Source: Aldehydirespirator sp965203635 (GTDB lineage Bacteria > Actinomycetota > Acidimicrobiia > Acidimicrobiales > Aldehydirespiratoraceae). From it: a stretch of 64,000 nt of DNA. This document shows, in pieces, positions 35,053-43,123 of the stretch; position 1 is the first letter of the stretch, and every line of letters begins with the position of its first letter. The position numbers were made by a program, and so were the translations under genes. The stretch lies in NCBI GenBank assembly GCA_965203635.1, contig OZ241903.1, forward strand, positions 496,001 to 560,000, written 5' to 3'. The notes under the pieces are model-generated. The model searched no databases, had not been told where the DNA came from, and was given only the letters and a program-made list of their open reading frames with translations.

Positions 35053-36371
35053 GACCACAGCCTCGCAGCCTGTTCAAGGGTATGGGCGCGCAGCTTGTCC
35101 ATGTCAGCGCCGATCACCTCGCCGCCGTCGACGACCCAGTCCCCTCCCACCATCACGTTGCGCACATGGGAGGCGCTGCGCCACAGCACCAGCTGGTCCA
35201 GCAGGTTGTGGGCCTCCACCGGGGTGGGCAGGCCCCCGGGGCCCTCCAGGTCGACCAGCTGCAGGTCGGCGTGCCACCCCGGCTCCAGCCGCCCCACCCT
35301 CTCAAGGCCCAGGGTGCTGGCAGATCCCTCGGTGGCCAGATGCAGCACGGTGGCCGCGCTGATCGCGCCGGGGTCGAGGGTGGCCGCCCGGTGCAGCAGG
35401 AAGGCGCCCCTCATCACCGCGAACATGTCGTTGAGATAGCCGTCGGAGCCGAGCCCCACGGTGACTCCCCGTTCCAGCAACTCGAGCACGGGCGCGATCC
35501 CGCCGCCCACCTCGCAGTTCGAGAGCGGCATGTGCGAGACCCTGATGCCGGACTCGGCGATGATGTCGATCTCGCGGGGCGACAACTGCACGCACTGGCT
35601 GGCCTGGAAGCGGGGCGAGGCCACCCCGATGCGGTCGTAGAACTCCAGCGTGCGCATGCCGTGGTGCTCGGTGCACCAGCGTCCCTCATGGACTCCCTCG
35701 TTCACATGGGCGTGGCAGAACACGTCCAGGTCGGCAGCCGCGTCGAAGGCCTGGCGGATGAAGGGCTCTGAGCAGGTGAACGTGGTGTGGATGCACATGG
35801 CGCCCGACACCCGATCACCGCGTGCCCGGCAGTCCTCGATGAAGCCGACGTTCTCGTCCAGGCCGGCCTGGCCGTTGGCCTGACCCATCCGCTCGGTGGC
35901 CTCGAACGACAGCACCCCTCGCAGCCCGCTGCCGGCCACGGCCTCGCGCTGCGCCAACAGCGCGCCGGGCAGGGCGTTGGGGGCTTCGAGGATGTCGAAG
36001 AAGCCGGTCGTGCCGCCCGCGGCCAGGTCGGCGGTCACCCAGGCGGCCGCGGCCGCGATCATCTCGTGGTCGAGGGCGTTCTCCACCAGTGGCCACCAGT
36101 AGTCGTCCAGGAAGCCCCAGAAGTCGACGACCGGCGCCGCGGGGGCGGGAACGCCGTGGGCCAGCACCCCGTACAGGTGCACGTGCGCGTTGACGAAACC
36201 GGGCAGCAGCACGCAGCCCGAGCCGTCACAGAAGTCGTCGTCGGGGTAGTGGGCTCGCAGTTCGCGGACCGGTCCGGAGTCGTCGATCAGGCCGTCGACC
36301 ACGCGCACCGCCCAGCGCCGGCGGGGCTCGTCCAGTGCCGCGGTCACGGCCCAGTCCGCCCCGATGATCAT
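35049..36371 (-). CDS. SsnA-like amidohydrolase with an altered active-site histidine
   Basis: 440-aa metal-dependent amidohydrolase. Ligands visible are H63 and H65 (VNAHVHLYG), H222 (HAHVNEG) and D310 (GLGSDGYLNDMF). SFEATERMGQ and YWWPLVENALDHEMI resemble SsnA, the aminohydrolase of the E. coli xdhD/ygfM/yqeB region. In this superfamily strand 6 normally carries His in an AHGxxL-type motif; here the equivalent is ASQCVQLS with Gln259. That His helps activate the water, so the reaction may differ or be lost. The ATG is 5 bp after the molybdenum subunit stop. Confidence 0.82.
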   Translation of the reverse strand: MIIGADWAVTAALDEPRRRWAVRVVDGLIDDSGPVRELRAHYPDDDFCDGSGCVLLPGFVNAHVHLYGVLAHGVPAPAAPVVDFWGFLDDYWWPLVENALDHEMIAAAAAWVTADLAAGGTTGFFDILEAPNALPGALLAQREAVAGSGLRGVLSFEATERMGQANGQAGLDENVGFIEDCRARGDRVSGAMCIHTTFTCSEPFIRQAFDAAADLDVFCHAHVNEGVHEGRWCTEHHGMRTLEFYDRIGVASPRFQASQCVQLSPREIDIIAESGIRVSHMPLSNCEVGGGIAPVLELLERGVTVGLGSDGYLNDMFAVMRGAFLLHRAATLDPGAISAATVLHLATEGSASTLGLERVGRLEPGWHADLQLVDLEGPGGLPTPVEAHNLLDQLVLWRSASHVRNVMVGGDWVVDGGEVIGADMDKLRAHTLEQAARLWS

Positions 36372-36376
36372 GATGG

Positions 36377-39307
36377 TTAGCTCTCGGCTTGCAGGGCGGC
36401 CCAGACTCGCTCCGGGGTGAACGGCAGATCGTTGATGGCCACCCCGGTGGCGTCGAGGATGGCGTTGCGCACGGCCGGGGCCACGCCGTCCTTGGGAATC
36501 TCGGCCACCGCCTTGGCTCCGAACGGGCCGCTGTCCTCCATGGTCTGGACCAGGTACACGACGGTGTCGGGCATCTCGTCGGCCCGGTAGATCTTGTAGG
36601 GACCGAACGACGGGTTGACCATGCGCCCGTCGTCGTCGAGCACGATCTCCTCGCAGTGGGCGTAGCCGAGGGCCTGGATCATGCCGCCCTCGACCTGGCC
36701 GCTGGCGGTGACCGGGTTGATGGCCACCCCGCAGTCCACCGCCATCACCAGCTTGGTCACCGTGACCTGGCCGGTGTCGACATCCACCTCCACCTCGGCG
36801 AACTGGGCCGCGAACGGGGGCGGGCAGTCCGGCGAGACGTGCGAGGCGGTGCCCATGATCTGCTCCTGCTCCTGCCAGTGCAGCGAGTCGAGCGCGATCT
36901 CCTCCAGCGTGACCGAGCGGCCGTCGGCTGCGTAGGCCCGGCGGTCGCGCAGCTCGATGGTGCAGGGCTCGTCCACCTCCAGCAGCATCGCGGCCCGCGC
37001 CTTGAGCCGCTCCCGGACCGCCTCCGCGGCCCGCAGCGCGGCCGTTCCCGAGATGTAGGTGGTCGACGAGGCGTAGGCCCCGGTGTCGAACGGGGTCATG
37101 TCGGTGTCGCTGGAATACACCTTGATGTCGTCGAGGGGCACACCGAGCACCTCGGCCGCGATCTGGCCGATCACGGTGTCGGCGCCGGTGCCGAGGTCGG
37201 TGGCCCCGATGAGCATGTTGAACGAGCCGTCGTCGTTGAGCTTGATCGAGCAGCCGCCCATGTCCAGGAACGGGATGGCGGTGCCGTGCATGCAGAAGGC
37301 GAAGCCCAGGCCCCGCCGGATGTTTCCACGGTCGGCCGGAGCCTTCCATGACTCGTCGTCCCGGCGATGCCAGCCGATCTCGCGCCGCCCCTGGGCCACG
37401 CACTCCTCTATGCCCGACGACATGATCTTCGGGTACTCGTCGAGCTCCTCCTCCTCCACGGCCCGCTCACCCAGGTGGGGGGCGATGTCCATCTCGTCGC
37501 CCACCTTCACCCAGTTGCGCCGCTTGAACTCGATCGGGTCGAGGTCGAGCGATCGGGCGATGTCCTCCATGTGGGCCTCGAGCGCGAACTCGGCCTGGGG
37601 GGCGCCGTAGCCCCGGTAGGCGCCCGGCACCGGGATGTTGGTGTAGACGACATGGCAGTCGAAGCGCTTGGACGCGGCGTTGTAGGAGGTGAGGCCGCGC
37701 AGCCCGGACACGATCTGCACGGTGAAGCCGTGGGTGCCGTAGGGGCCGGTGTTGCCGATGAGGCTCATGTCCTGGGCCAGCAGCTTGCCGTCGTCGTCGA
37801 CCGCGGTGCGGAAGGTGATGGTCTGGGGATGGCGGGTGCGGCTGGCGTAGAACTCCTCGGCCCGGTCCAGCTCAAGCCGCACCGGGCGCCGGGTGGCGAT
37901 GGCGAGGTGGGCCACGATGTCCTCGATCAGCATCTCCTGCTTGGCCCCGAAGCCGCCGCCGATACGGGGCTTGATCACCCGGATGTCCTTGATCTCCATG
38001 TCGATGAGGGGGGCCAGCATCCGGCGGGTGTGGAACGGCACCTGGGTGGCGGTGCGCACCACCATGCGCTCGTCGGAGTCGAGCCAGGCCATCGAGATGT
38101 GGGGCTCGATGGGGCACTGCTGGACCTGATGCACCCTGAACGTCTGCTCGAACACATGGGGCGCGGACGCGATGTTTCCGTCGACATCGCCGCGCTGGGC
38201 CGCCATGTGGTGCACCAGGTTGCGCTGTGGGTCGCAGATGTGGGTGGTGTCGTCCTCGTCGTGGACCTTGGGGGCGTCGGGGTCCATGGCGAAGCGCTCG
38301 TCGAAGACCGCGGGCAGCACGTCGTATTCGACCTCGATGAGCCGCATGGCCTCCTCGGCGGCCTCGACGGTCTCGGCGGCCACCGCGGCCACCCGGTCGC
38401 CGACGTGGCGGACCCGGTCGTCGAAGCTGACCTGGTCGTAGGGGTGGGGATTGGGCCAGCTCTGACCGCCGGAGGCGTACTTGACCCTCGGGGTGTTGCC
38501 GTAGTGCAGCACCGCGTGCACACCGGGGACCGCTCGGGCCTTCGAATCGTCGATGCTCAGGATGCGGGCGTGGGCGTGGGGACTGCGCAGCACCTTGGCG
38601 TACAGCATTCCCCGGGGCTCGATGTCGTCGGTGAAGGCGGGGTTGCCCTTGGCCAGACGCACCGCGTCGACCTTGACCTCCGGCTTGCCCACCACCGCCA
38701 TGTCGGGCACCTCCCGCGACGGCACGAGCCGGGGCACGGACTGGGGAGCGTCGGGGATCTCGCCGTCGGCGCCGGCTGGGGCGGGACGGTAACCGTCGGT
38801 GAGCGGCTCGAGCACCAGCGGTGCGAACGGCTCGGTGTCCTCGCCCCGCAGCACTGCCGCGGCCCGCTTGACCGCCTCGACCGGCTTCACGTAGGCGGTC
38901 TCGCGGTCGAGGATGCCCGAGAGCATGTCCCTGATCTCAGCATCGGAGGGGTCGGGGTTCTCCTCCAGCAGCGCCAGAGTGCCCAGGATCATCGCCCCCG
39001 CGGAGTAGCCCGACTGGAAGGCGCCGACCGCCACGAACGCGGTCTGCACGGGATGCAGGTCCGGTGAGACGTTGAGCGACTCGACGGTGGTGACCCGGTG
39101 GCCGCCCGCCGACGCAGCCAGGATGACGTCGCTGGAGGCGAGCCGGCCGTCGTAGAGGATCGCGGCCGCGCCGGTCTCGCCGCTGTCGGAGCCGTAGTGC
39201 ACCGAGAACATGCCCAAGCGCCTCAGCGTCTCCCGCAGAGTGTGGTGGGGCTCGACATCCACCGTGACCACCGAGCCGTTGAGTTCGAAGGTGATGTCGA
39301 GGGTCAT
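36377..39307 (-). CDS. xdhD: XdhD-like molybdenum hydroxylase with a cysteine-free ferredoxin domain
   Basis: 976 aa. Residues 1-160 align in pattern with the two-[2Fe-2S] domain of xanthine dehydrogenases, but every cluster Cys is gone: GSDSGETGAAAILYDG for GCxxGxCGxC, QSGYSAGAM for QCGFCTPGM, SGILDRETAY for GNLCRCTGY. From about 205 the molybdopterin domain follows: GNPAFTDDI, RIGGGFGAKQE, GAYRGYGAPQAEFALE and PFGAKAVAEI near the C-terminus with the catalytic Glu region. E. coli XdhD, as I recall it, has the same loss. Electrons would have to leave through another route or subunit. The ATG is coupled to two upstream minicistrons. Likely substrate: a purine or other N-heterocycle (inference). 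Confidence 0.88.
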   Translation of the reverse strand: MTLDITFELNGSVVTVDVEPHHTLRETLRRLGMFSVHYGSDSGETGAAAILYDGRLASSDVILAASAGGHRVTTVESLNVSPDLHPVQTAFVAVGAFQSGYSAGAMILGTLALLEENPDPSDAEIRDMLSGILDRETAYVKPVEAVKRAAAVLRGEDTEPFAPLVLEPLTDGYRPAPAGADGEIPDAPQSVPRLVPSREVPDMAVVGKPEVKVDAVRLAKGNPAFTDDIEPRGMLYAKVLRSPHAHARILSIDDSKARAVPGVHAVLHYGNTPRVKYASGGQSWPNPHPYDQVSFDDRVRHVGDRVAAVAAETVEAAEEAMRLIEVEYDVLPAVFDERFAMDPDAPKVHDEDDTTHICDPQRNLVHHMAAQRGDVDGNIASAPHVFEQTFRVHQVQQCPIEPHISMAWLDSDERMVVRTATQVPFHTRRMLAPLIDMEIKDIRVIKPRIGGGFGAKQEMLIEDIVAHLAIATRRPVRLELDRAEEFYASRTRHPQTITFRTAVDDDGKLLAQDMSLIGNTGPYGTHGFTVQIVSGLRGLTSYNAASKRFDCHVVYTNIPVPGAYRGYGAPQAEFALEAHMEDIARSLDLDPIEFKRRNWVKVGDEMDIAPHLGERAVEEEELDEYPKIMSSGIEECVAQGRREIGWHRRDDESWKAPADRGNIRRGLGFAFCMHGTAIPFLDMGGCSIKLNDDGSFNMLIGATDLGTGADTVIGQIAAEVLGVPLDDIKVYSSDTDMTPFDTGAYASSTTYISGTAALRAAEAVRERLKARAAMLLEVDEPCTIELRDRRAYAADGRSVTLEEIALDSLHWQEQEQIMGTASHVSPDCPPPFAAQFAEVEVDVDTGQVTVTKLVMAVDCGVAINPVTASGQVEGGMIQALGYAHCEEIVLDDDGRMVNPSFGPYKIYRADEMPDTVVYLVQTMEDSGPFGAKAVAEIPKDGVAPAVRNAILDATGVAINDLPFTPERVWAALQAES

Positions 39308-39407
39308 GGGTACAGCTCCCGCATGACCCGGGCCTCGAAGGTGACGTCGAGGGTCATGGGTACAGCTCCCGCATGACCCGGGCCTCGAAGGTGGCGTCGA
39401 GGGTCAT
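39304..39407 (-). other. Two tandem 17-codon minicistrons between the FAD and Mo subunit genes
   Basis: A 50-bp unit is present three times (39301-39350, 39351-39400, and the original junction from 39401). It yields MTLDATFEARVMRELYP (39354-39407) and MTLDVTFEARVMRELYP (39304-39357). Each starts in an ATGA shared with the preceding stop, and the last TGA overlaps the ATG of the Mo subunit, whose own N-terminus is MTLDITFE. N-termini copy the downstream gene, and C-termini copy the upstream FAD subunit (RVMQELYP). Confidence 0.88.
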
Positions 39408-40132
39408 GGGTACAGCTCCTGCATGACCCGGGCCGTGAGCGTGGCGGCCAGGTGGAGGCGGTACTCGCGGCTGCCCCGGAAGTCTCCCGCGGGCTCCAGG
39501 CCGGCGGTCGGGTCGTAGACGTCTACCAGCACCGGATGGCCGCCCACGCCGGTCAGGGCCATGGCCACGAAGCCCTCGACGCGGCGCCCGTAGGCCGCGA
39601 CGATGGGCGAGTCGGCCGGGGTGCGGCCGGTGCGGGCGGTAGCGGTGCGCCCGGACGGATCGACGGTGATGGCGGTGATGAGCGAGCCTGGCGGCAGCCC
39701 GGCAGCCAGCAGTTCGGCCAGGCTGCACTCGGATGCCGGGCCGGCGAGCTCCGCCCTGGCGTCGTGGGCCAGCAAGCCGGCCAGCAGCAGGCTCTCGGCC
39801 GCGGCCTTGGCCACGAGGCCGCCCACAGTGGCCAGCGTCCGCAGTGTGGACGGCTGCTCGATCCTGGCCAGCTCCCGCAGCGAGTCTGGAAGCAGTTCGC
39901 AGCGCCGGACGGCATCAAGGGTGGCGGTGGCCCCGATGCGCACCCAGCCGGCTCCGGTCGGCGCGATCGCGTCAAGCCCCAGGGCCTGCAGGTCCACGGC
40001 CTCCAGGTCTGACGGCTCCCGGTCGGCGTTGAGCGTTGTCCCGCCTCCGAGAGCCACCCGCTCGGGAGCACTCAGCAGGTCGAGCGCCTCATCCAGGGAC
40101 GCGGGACGGTGATATGCGGTCACGAGCGGCAC
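39404..40132 (-). CDS. FAD-binding subunit of molybdenum hydroxylase (CoxM/YgfM-like)
   Basis: About 242 aa. The FAD-binding N-terminal part has AYHRPASLDEALDLLSAPERVALGGGTTLNADR, with the GGGT flavin phosphate loop, and later IGATATLDAVRR and IEQPSTLRTLATVGGLVAKAA. This matches the medium subunit of xanthine dehydrogenase/CO dehydrogenase families. The C-terminal CO_deh_flav_C part is short. The start is uncertain (GTG 40132 or 40123; no strong ribosome site). Since the partner lacks Fe-S clusters, how electrons reach this flavin is an open question. Confidence 0.83.
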   Translation of the reverse strand: MPLVTAYHRPASLDEALDLLSAPERVALGGGTTLNADREPSDLEAVDLQALGLDAIAPTGAGWVRIGATATLDAVRRCELLPDSLRELARIEQPSTLRTLATVGGLVAKAAAESLLLAGLLAHDARAELAGPASECSLAELLAAGLPPGSLITAITVDPSGRTATARTGRTPADSPIVAAYGRRVEGFVAMALTGVGGHPVLVDVYDPTAGLEPAGDFRGSREYRLHLAATLTARVMQELYP

Positions 40133-40205
40133 AGCCAGAAACGCTACCGCACGCCCCTGTGGACTTCTCCTATCCGCCGGGGCGACCTCACCCGGCGGCA
40201 AGCCT

Positions 40206-41582
40206 CTAGCTTCCGGTCACGCGGGTTGAGATGCCGGCCCGGTCGAAGAGTCGGCGAGCGGCGTCACCGGCCCTGGCCATGATCTCCTGCTCGTCGGCGA
40301 CCGCCAGCCGGCCGTCTCGCAGCAGGACCCTGCCGTCGACCACCACGTCCCGGACGTCTCGGGGGGTGGCGTTGTAGACCAGGGCGCTCGCCACCCGGTG
40401 AACGGGCGCCACGAACGGCGCCCGGAGATCCACGACCAGCAGGTCGGCCCGCTGGCCCTCGGCCAGCGCGCCGAACTCATCCGGCATGCCGAAGGCGGCC
40501 GACCCGCCCCGGCACGCCATGTGCAGGACGTCGGTGGGCTGAAACACCAGGGCATCGAGATGGTGCACCTTCTGCAGGAGCACGGTGGCCTTGAGCACCT
40601 CGAACATGTCCTGACGGTTGTTGCTGCCCGGACCGTCGCTGGCCAGAGCCACCGTGATGCCCCGGGCCCGCATCTCCGCAACGGGGGCCACCCCGGAAGC
40701 GAGGTACATGTTCGACACCGGGCAGTGCACCACCACCGAGCCCGACGCAGCGATCAGGTCGAGCTCGTCGTCGTCGACCCACACGCTGTGGGCCAACTGC
40801 ATGTCTGGGCCGAGCACGCCCAGGGAGTCGAGCCAGGTCACATGGCGCACCCCCCGCTCTTGGAGGCTCATATCCACCTCGACCGCGGTCTCGGCGCAGT
40901 GGATGTGGGTGCCCCGACCCCAGCTGCGGGCCGCGGCGACCGTGGTCCGCATCGCCTCATCCGAGCATCCCCAGGGGATGAGCGGCGCCAGCTCCACACG
41001 AATCCGGTCGTCTGCGTGGCCGTCCCAGCGGCGCCGGGCCGCTTCGGCGCGCGCCACCGCCTGCCCGGCCGTCTGCTCCAGCGCGGGGTGGTAGTTGCGG
41101 TCGGCCCAGCCGTGAGCCAGCAGGAAGCGCACGCCCAGCTCGTCGGCGGCCCGGCACACCGCGTCGTTGATGGCCTCGTCGGTGTGGATGTACTGGTGGT
41201 CGATGACCGTCGTGGCGCCACCCCGGAGGTTCTCGGCCAGCCCGGCGAGGGCGGCGGCGTACGCAATGTCGGCATCGAGGTGGACGGCGGCGGGCCAGAT
41301 GCAGTCCCGCAGCCAGTCGAGCAAGGCCTTGTCGTCGGCCAGCCCCCGGAAGAGCGCTTGGAACAGGTGGGTGTGGGCGTTGGTCATTCCCGGCATGACC
41401 GCGCACCCCGCCGCGTCGATCACGTCGCCGGCCTGGGCCAGGCGAGTGGCTGGGGGCTCCCCCGCACCCACCTCGGCCACCCGGTTGCCGCGGACATACA
41501 CCCACCCCGGATCGTGCACCGCGCCAACGTCGTCGACCGTGACCACGGCACCGCCGCGGATCAGCAGATCGTGACCGGTCAC
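40206..41582 (-). CDS. Amidohydrolase/deaminase of the 8-oxoguanine deaminase-TrzN type
   Basis: 458 aa. All active-site elements are present: TNAHTHLFQALFRGL (HxH), THIHCAETAVEVD (HxxE), DMQLAHSVWVDDDE (AHS) and ALASDGPGSNNRQDMF (catalytic Asp). The small beta-sandwich ends (HDLLIRGGAVVTVDD, GQRADLLVVDL) are typical. It probably deaminates or dechlorinates a purine- or triazine-like ring. GTG at 41582 lies 12 bp after the LLM gene stop. Intact catalysis here contrasts with the Gln-substituted amidohydrolase at the other end of the Mo genes. Confidence 0.85.
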   Translation of the reverse strand: MTGHDLLIRGGAVVTVDDVGAVHDPGWVYVRGNRVAEVGAGEPPATRLAQAGDVIDAAGCAVMPGMTNAHTHLFQALFRGLADDKALLDWLRDCIWPAAVHLDADIAYAAALAGLAENLRGGATTVIDHQYIHTDEAINDAVCRAADELGVRFLLAHGWADRNYHPALEQTAGQAVARAEAARRRWDGHADDRIRVELAPLIPWGCSDEAMRTTVAAARSWGRGTHIHCAETAVEVDMSLQERGVRHVTWLDSLGVLGPDMQLAHSVWVDDDELDLIAASGSVVVHCPVSNMYLASGVAPVAEMRARGITVALASDGPGSNNRQDMFEVLKATVLLQKVHHLDALVFQPTDVLHMACRGGSAAFGMPDEFGALAEGQRADLLVVDLRAPFVAPVHRVASALVYNATPRDVRDVVVDGRVLLRDGRLAVADEQEIMARAGDAARRLFDRAGISTRVTGS

Positions 41583-41596
41583 GGATCCGACAAGGT

Positions 41597-42622
41597 TCAG
41601 GGGGACCAGCCGGCGAAGGTGTCGATTACCGGCCTCATGTCGTCCATGAGCGGGTACAGCACCGGGCAGGTGACGCCCGCGTCGATGAACTCGGCCACCG
41701 TGTCCCGGCATTGCGATGCGCTGCCCACGGCCATGATGCCCCGCACCAGGTCGTCGCCGATGAGCGGTGCCGCCTTGTAGTAGTCGGCCTCCGTGGCCGG
41801 CCAGCCGACCACCTCCTGGACCCGGTCGATGAGTTCGGGGTCGGCCCCCGAGGCGGCCATGATGTGGGGCTCGGTCCCCAGGTAGTACGCGACCAGCGAC
41901 TTGCCGGTGAGCAGGGCGGTGTCGGGATCGTCGTCCGACAGAGAGCAGATCAGCAGTTCGGGCCGGTCGATGTCGTCGATGGTTCGGCCCGACTTGGCCG
42001 CACCGGCCCCGACCCGGGACACGGCGTCGCGGATGTAGTCGACCGACACCACGTAGTTGAGCATGGCTCCGTCGGCGATCTCGCCCGTCAGCTCCAGCAT
42101 CTTCGGACCGGTGGCTCCGATGTAGATGGGAATGTCGCGGGGCGAGGTGTCGCCGTAGGCCACGTCGAGGCTCACCCGGTCGAGGTGGACGAACTCACCG
42201 TTGTAGGTGACCTCCTCCATGGTGAACAGGGCCCGGATGGCCTCGACGTTCTCGCGCATGGCGGTGAGCGGCTTCCGGCGACCCGCGCCGACCCGCCCGG
42301 CGATGGGCTCCCACCAGGCGCCGAGTCCCAGCATCACCCGGCTGCCCCCGTCGGGCGCGGGGCCGCCGAGCTCGTGCATCGTGCTCCATGTGGCCGCGAT
42401 CACTGCCGGGTTGCGGGTGTAGATGGGCAGCACGCCGCTGGCGATACGCAGCCGCTTCGTGGACGCCAGCAGAGCGCTCATCATCACCACGCAGTCGCGG
42501 GCCAGCCGGGTGTCGCCCTGCCAGATCTCGCTGAAGCCCTTCTCCTCCGCATACTTCGCCATCTCGATCTCGTAGGCGATGTCGTGCTTGTCCTGGAAGT
42601 AGAGCGCCATCCGCTGGGTCAT
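41597..42622 (-). CDS. LLM-class F420-type oxidoreductase (cluster 5' end)
   Basis: 341-aa luciferase-like protein: EKGFSEIWQGDTRLARDCVVMMSAL, RIASGVLPIYTRNPAVIAATWSTMHEL and IYIGATGPKMLELTGEIADGAML. It resembles F420-dependent methylenetetrahydromethanopterin-reductase-like enzymes. ATG at 42622 gives the N-terminus MTQRMALYFQDK. It is the first gene of the minus-strand cluster and divergent from ridA with a 48-bp gap, so the promoters overlap. It is only distantly similar to the LLM protein at 32450-33430, so it is not a recent copy. Confidence 0.86.
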   Translation of the reverse strand: MTQRMALYFQDKHDIAYEIEMAKYAEEKGFSEIWQGDTRLARDCVVMMSALLASTKRLRIASGVLPIYTRNPAVIAATWSTMHELGGPAPDGGSRVMLGLGAWWEPIAGRVGAGRRKPLTAMRENVEAIRALFTMEEVTYNGEFVHLDRVSLDVAYGDTSPRDIPIYIGATGPKMLELTGEIADGAMLNYVVSVDYIRDAVSRVGAGAAKSGRTIDDIDRPELLICSLSDDDPDTALLTGKSLVAYYLGTEPHIMAASGADPELIDRVQEVVGWPATEADYYKAAPLIGDDLVRGIMAVGSASQCRDTVAEFIDAGVTCPVLYPLMDDMRPVIDTFAGWSP

Positions 42623-42670
42623 GGCCGCAGATTGTTCCACACCTGCAGGTGCCGCCTACGATCGGCAGTG

Positions 42671-43057
42671 ATGGGATCGAATGCCGTCGAGCCGGAGGGG
42701 ATTGCTCCTCCCGCGGCGCGCTATGCCCACGCAGTCGTCACCAACGGAGCGGAGAAGTGGCTGCACACTTCGGGGATCGTGGCCACCCGGGCCGACGGGT
42801 CGATTGCCGATGACGTCGGCGGGCAGGCCCGCGACGTGTGGGGCAATATCGCAGCCATACTCGCCGAGGCCGGTATGGAGCCGAGCGACATCGTGTCGGT
42901 GACCACCTACGTCGTCCCCGGACAGGATCTCGCCCCGGTGATGGCCGAACGAGACCGGTTCCTCGGCGGTCGCCTGGCCGCTTCCACGCTGCTGATCGTT
43001 CCGGAGCTGGCCCAGCCTGCTTGGAAGGTCGAGATCGCGGTCGTAGCCGCTCGCTGA
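42671..43057 (+). CDS. RidA/YjgF-family protein
   Basis: 128-aa protein of the trimeric Rid fold. HTSGIVATRADGSIADDVGGQARDVWGNIAAILAEAGM and SVTTYVVPGQDLAPVMAERDRFL are typical. The Arg that binds 2-aminoacrylate in true RidA (ARSCVE-type motif) appears absent: the last strand reads PAWKVEIAVVAAR. It therefore belongs to one of the Rid subfamilies without imine deaminase activity demonstrated. Its divergence from the purine-type cluster suggests a role in that catabolism. The last codons are duplicated behind the gene. Confidence 0.85.
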   Translation: MGSNAVEPEGIAPPAARYAHAVVTNGAEKWLHTSGIVATRADGSIADDVGGQARDVWGNIAAILAEAGMEPSDIVSVTTYVVPGQDLAPVMAERDRFLGGRLAASTLLIVPELAQPAWKVEIAVVAAR

Positions 43058-43094
43058 GCAAGGCAGAGATCGCGGTCGCAGCCGCTCGCTGAGC
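43031..43094. repeat. 29-bp duplication of the ridA 3' end, period 35
   Basis: 43031-43059 and 43066-43094 differ at one base (begin GAGATCGCGGTCG). The second copy repeats the codons for EIAV-AAR and the stop. From the CTG overlapping the ridA stop, a 12-codon frame runs to the second TGA (43054-43092), the same geometry as the minicistrons at 13066 and 35014, but CTG is an unlikely start and no gene follows on this strand. Confidence 0.85.
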
Positions 43095-43123
43095 CGCGTC
43101 GAGCGCTGGACGGCGAACGTGTC

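Noticed and set aside
37367..39067. 566-codon plus-strand frame opposite xdhD
   Set aside because: His/Gly/Val-rich composition, no family pattern, wholly inside a strongly supported gene.
40200..41582. Recent duplication of the two amidohydrolases or of the two LLM proteins of the cluster
   Set aside because: Each pair shares only family motifs and is too different to be a recent copy.
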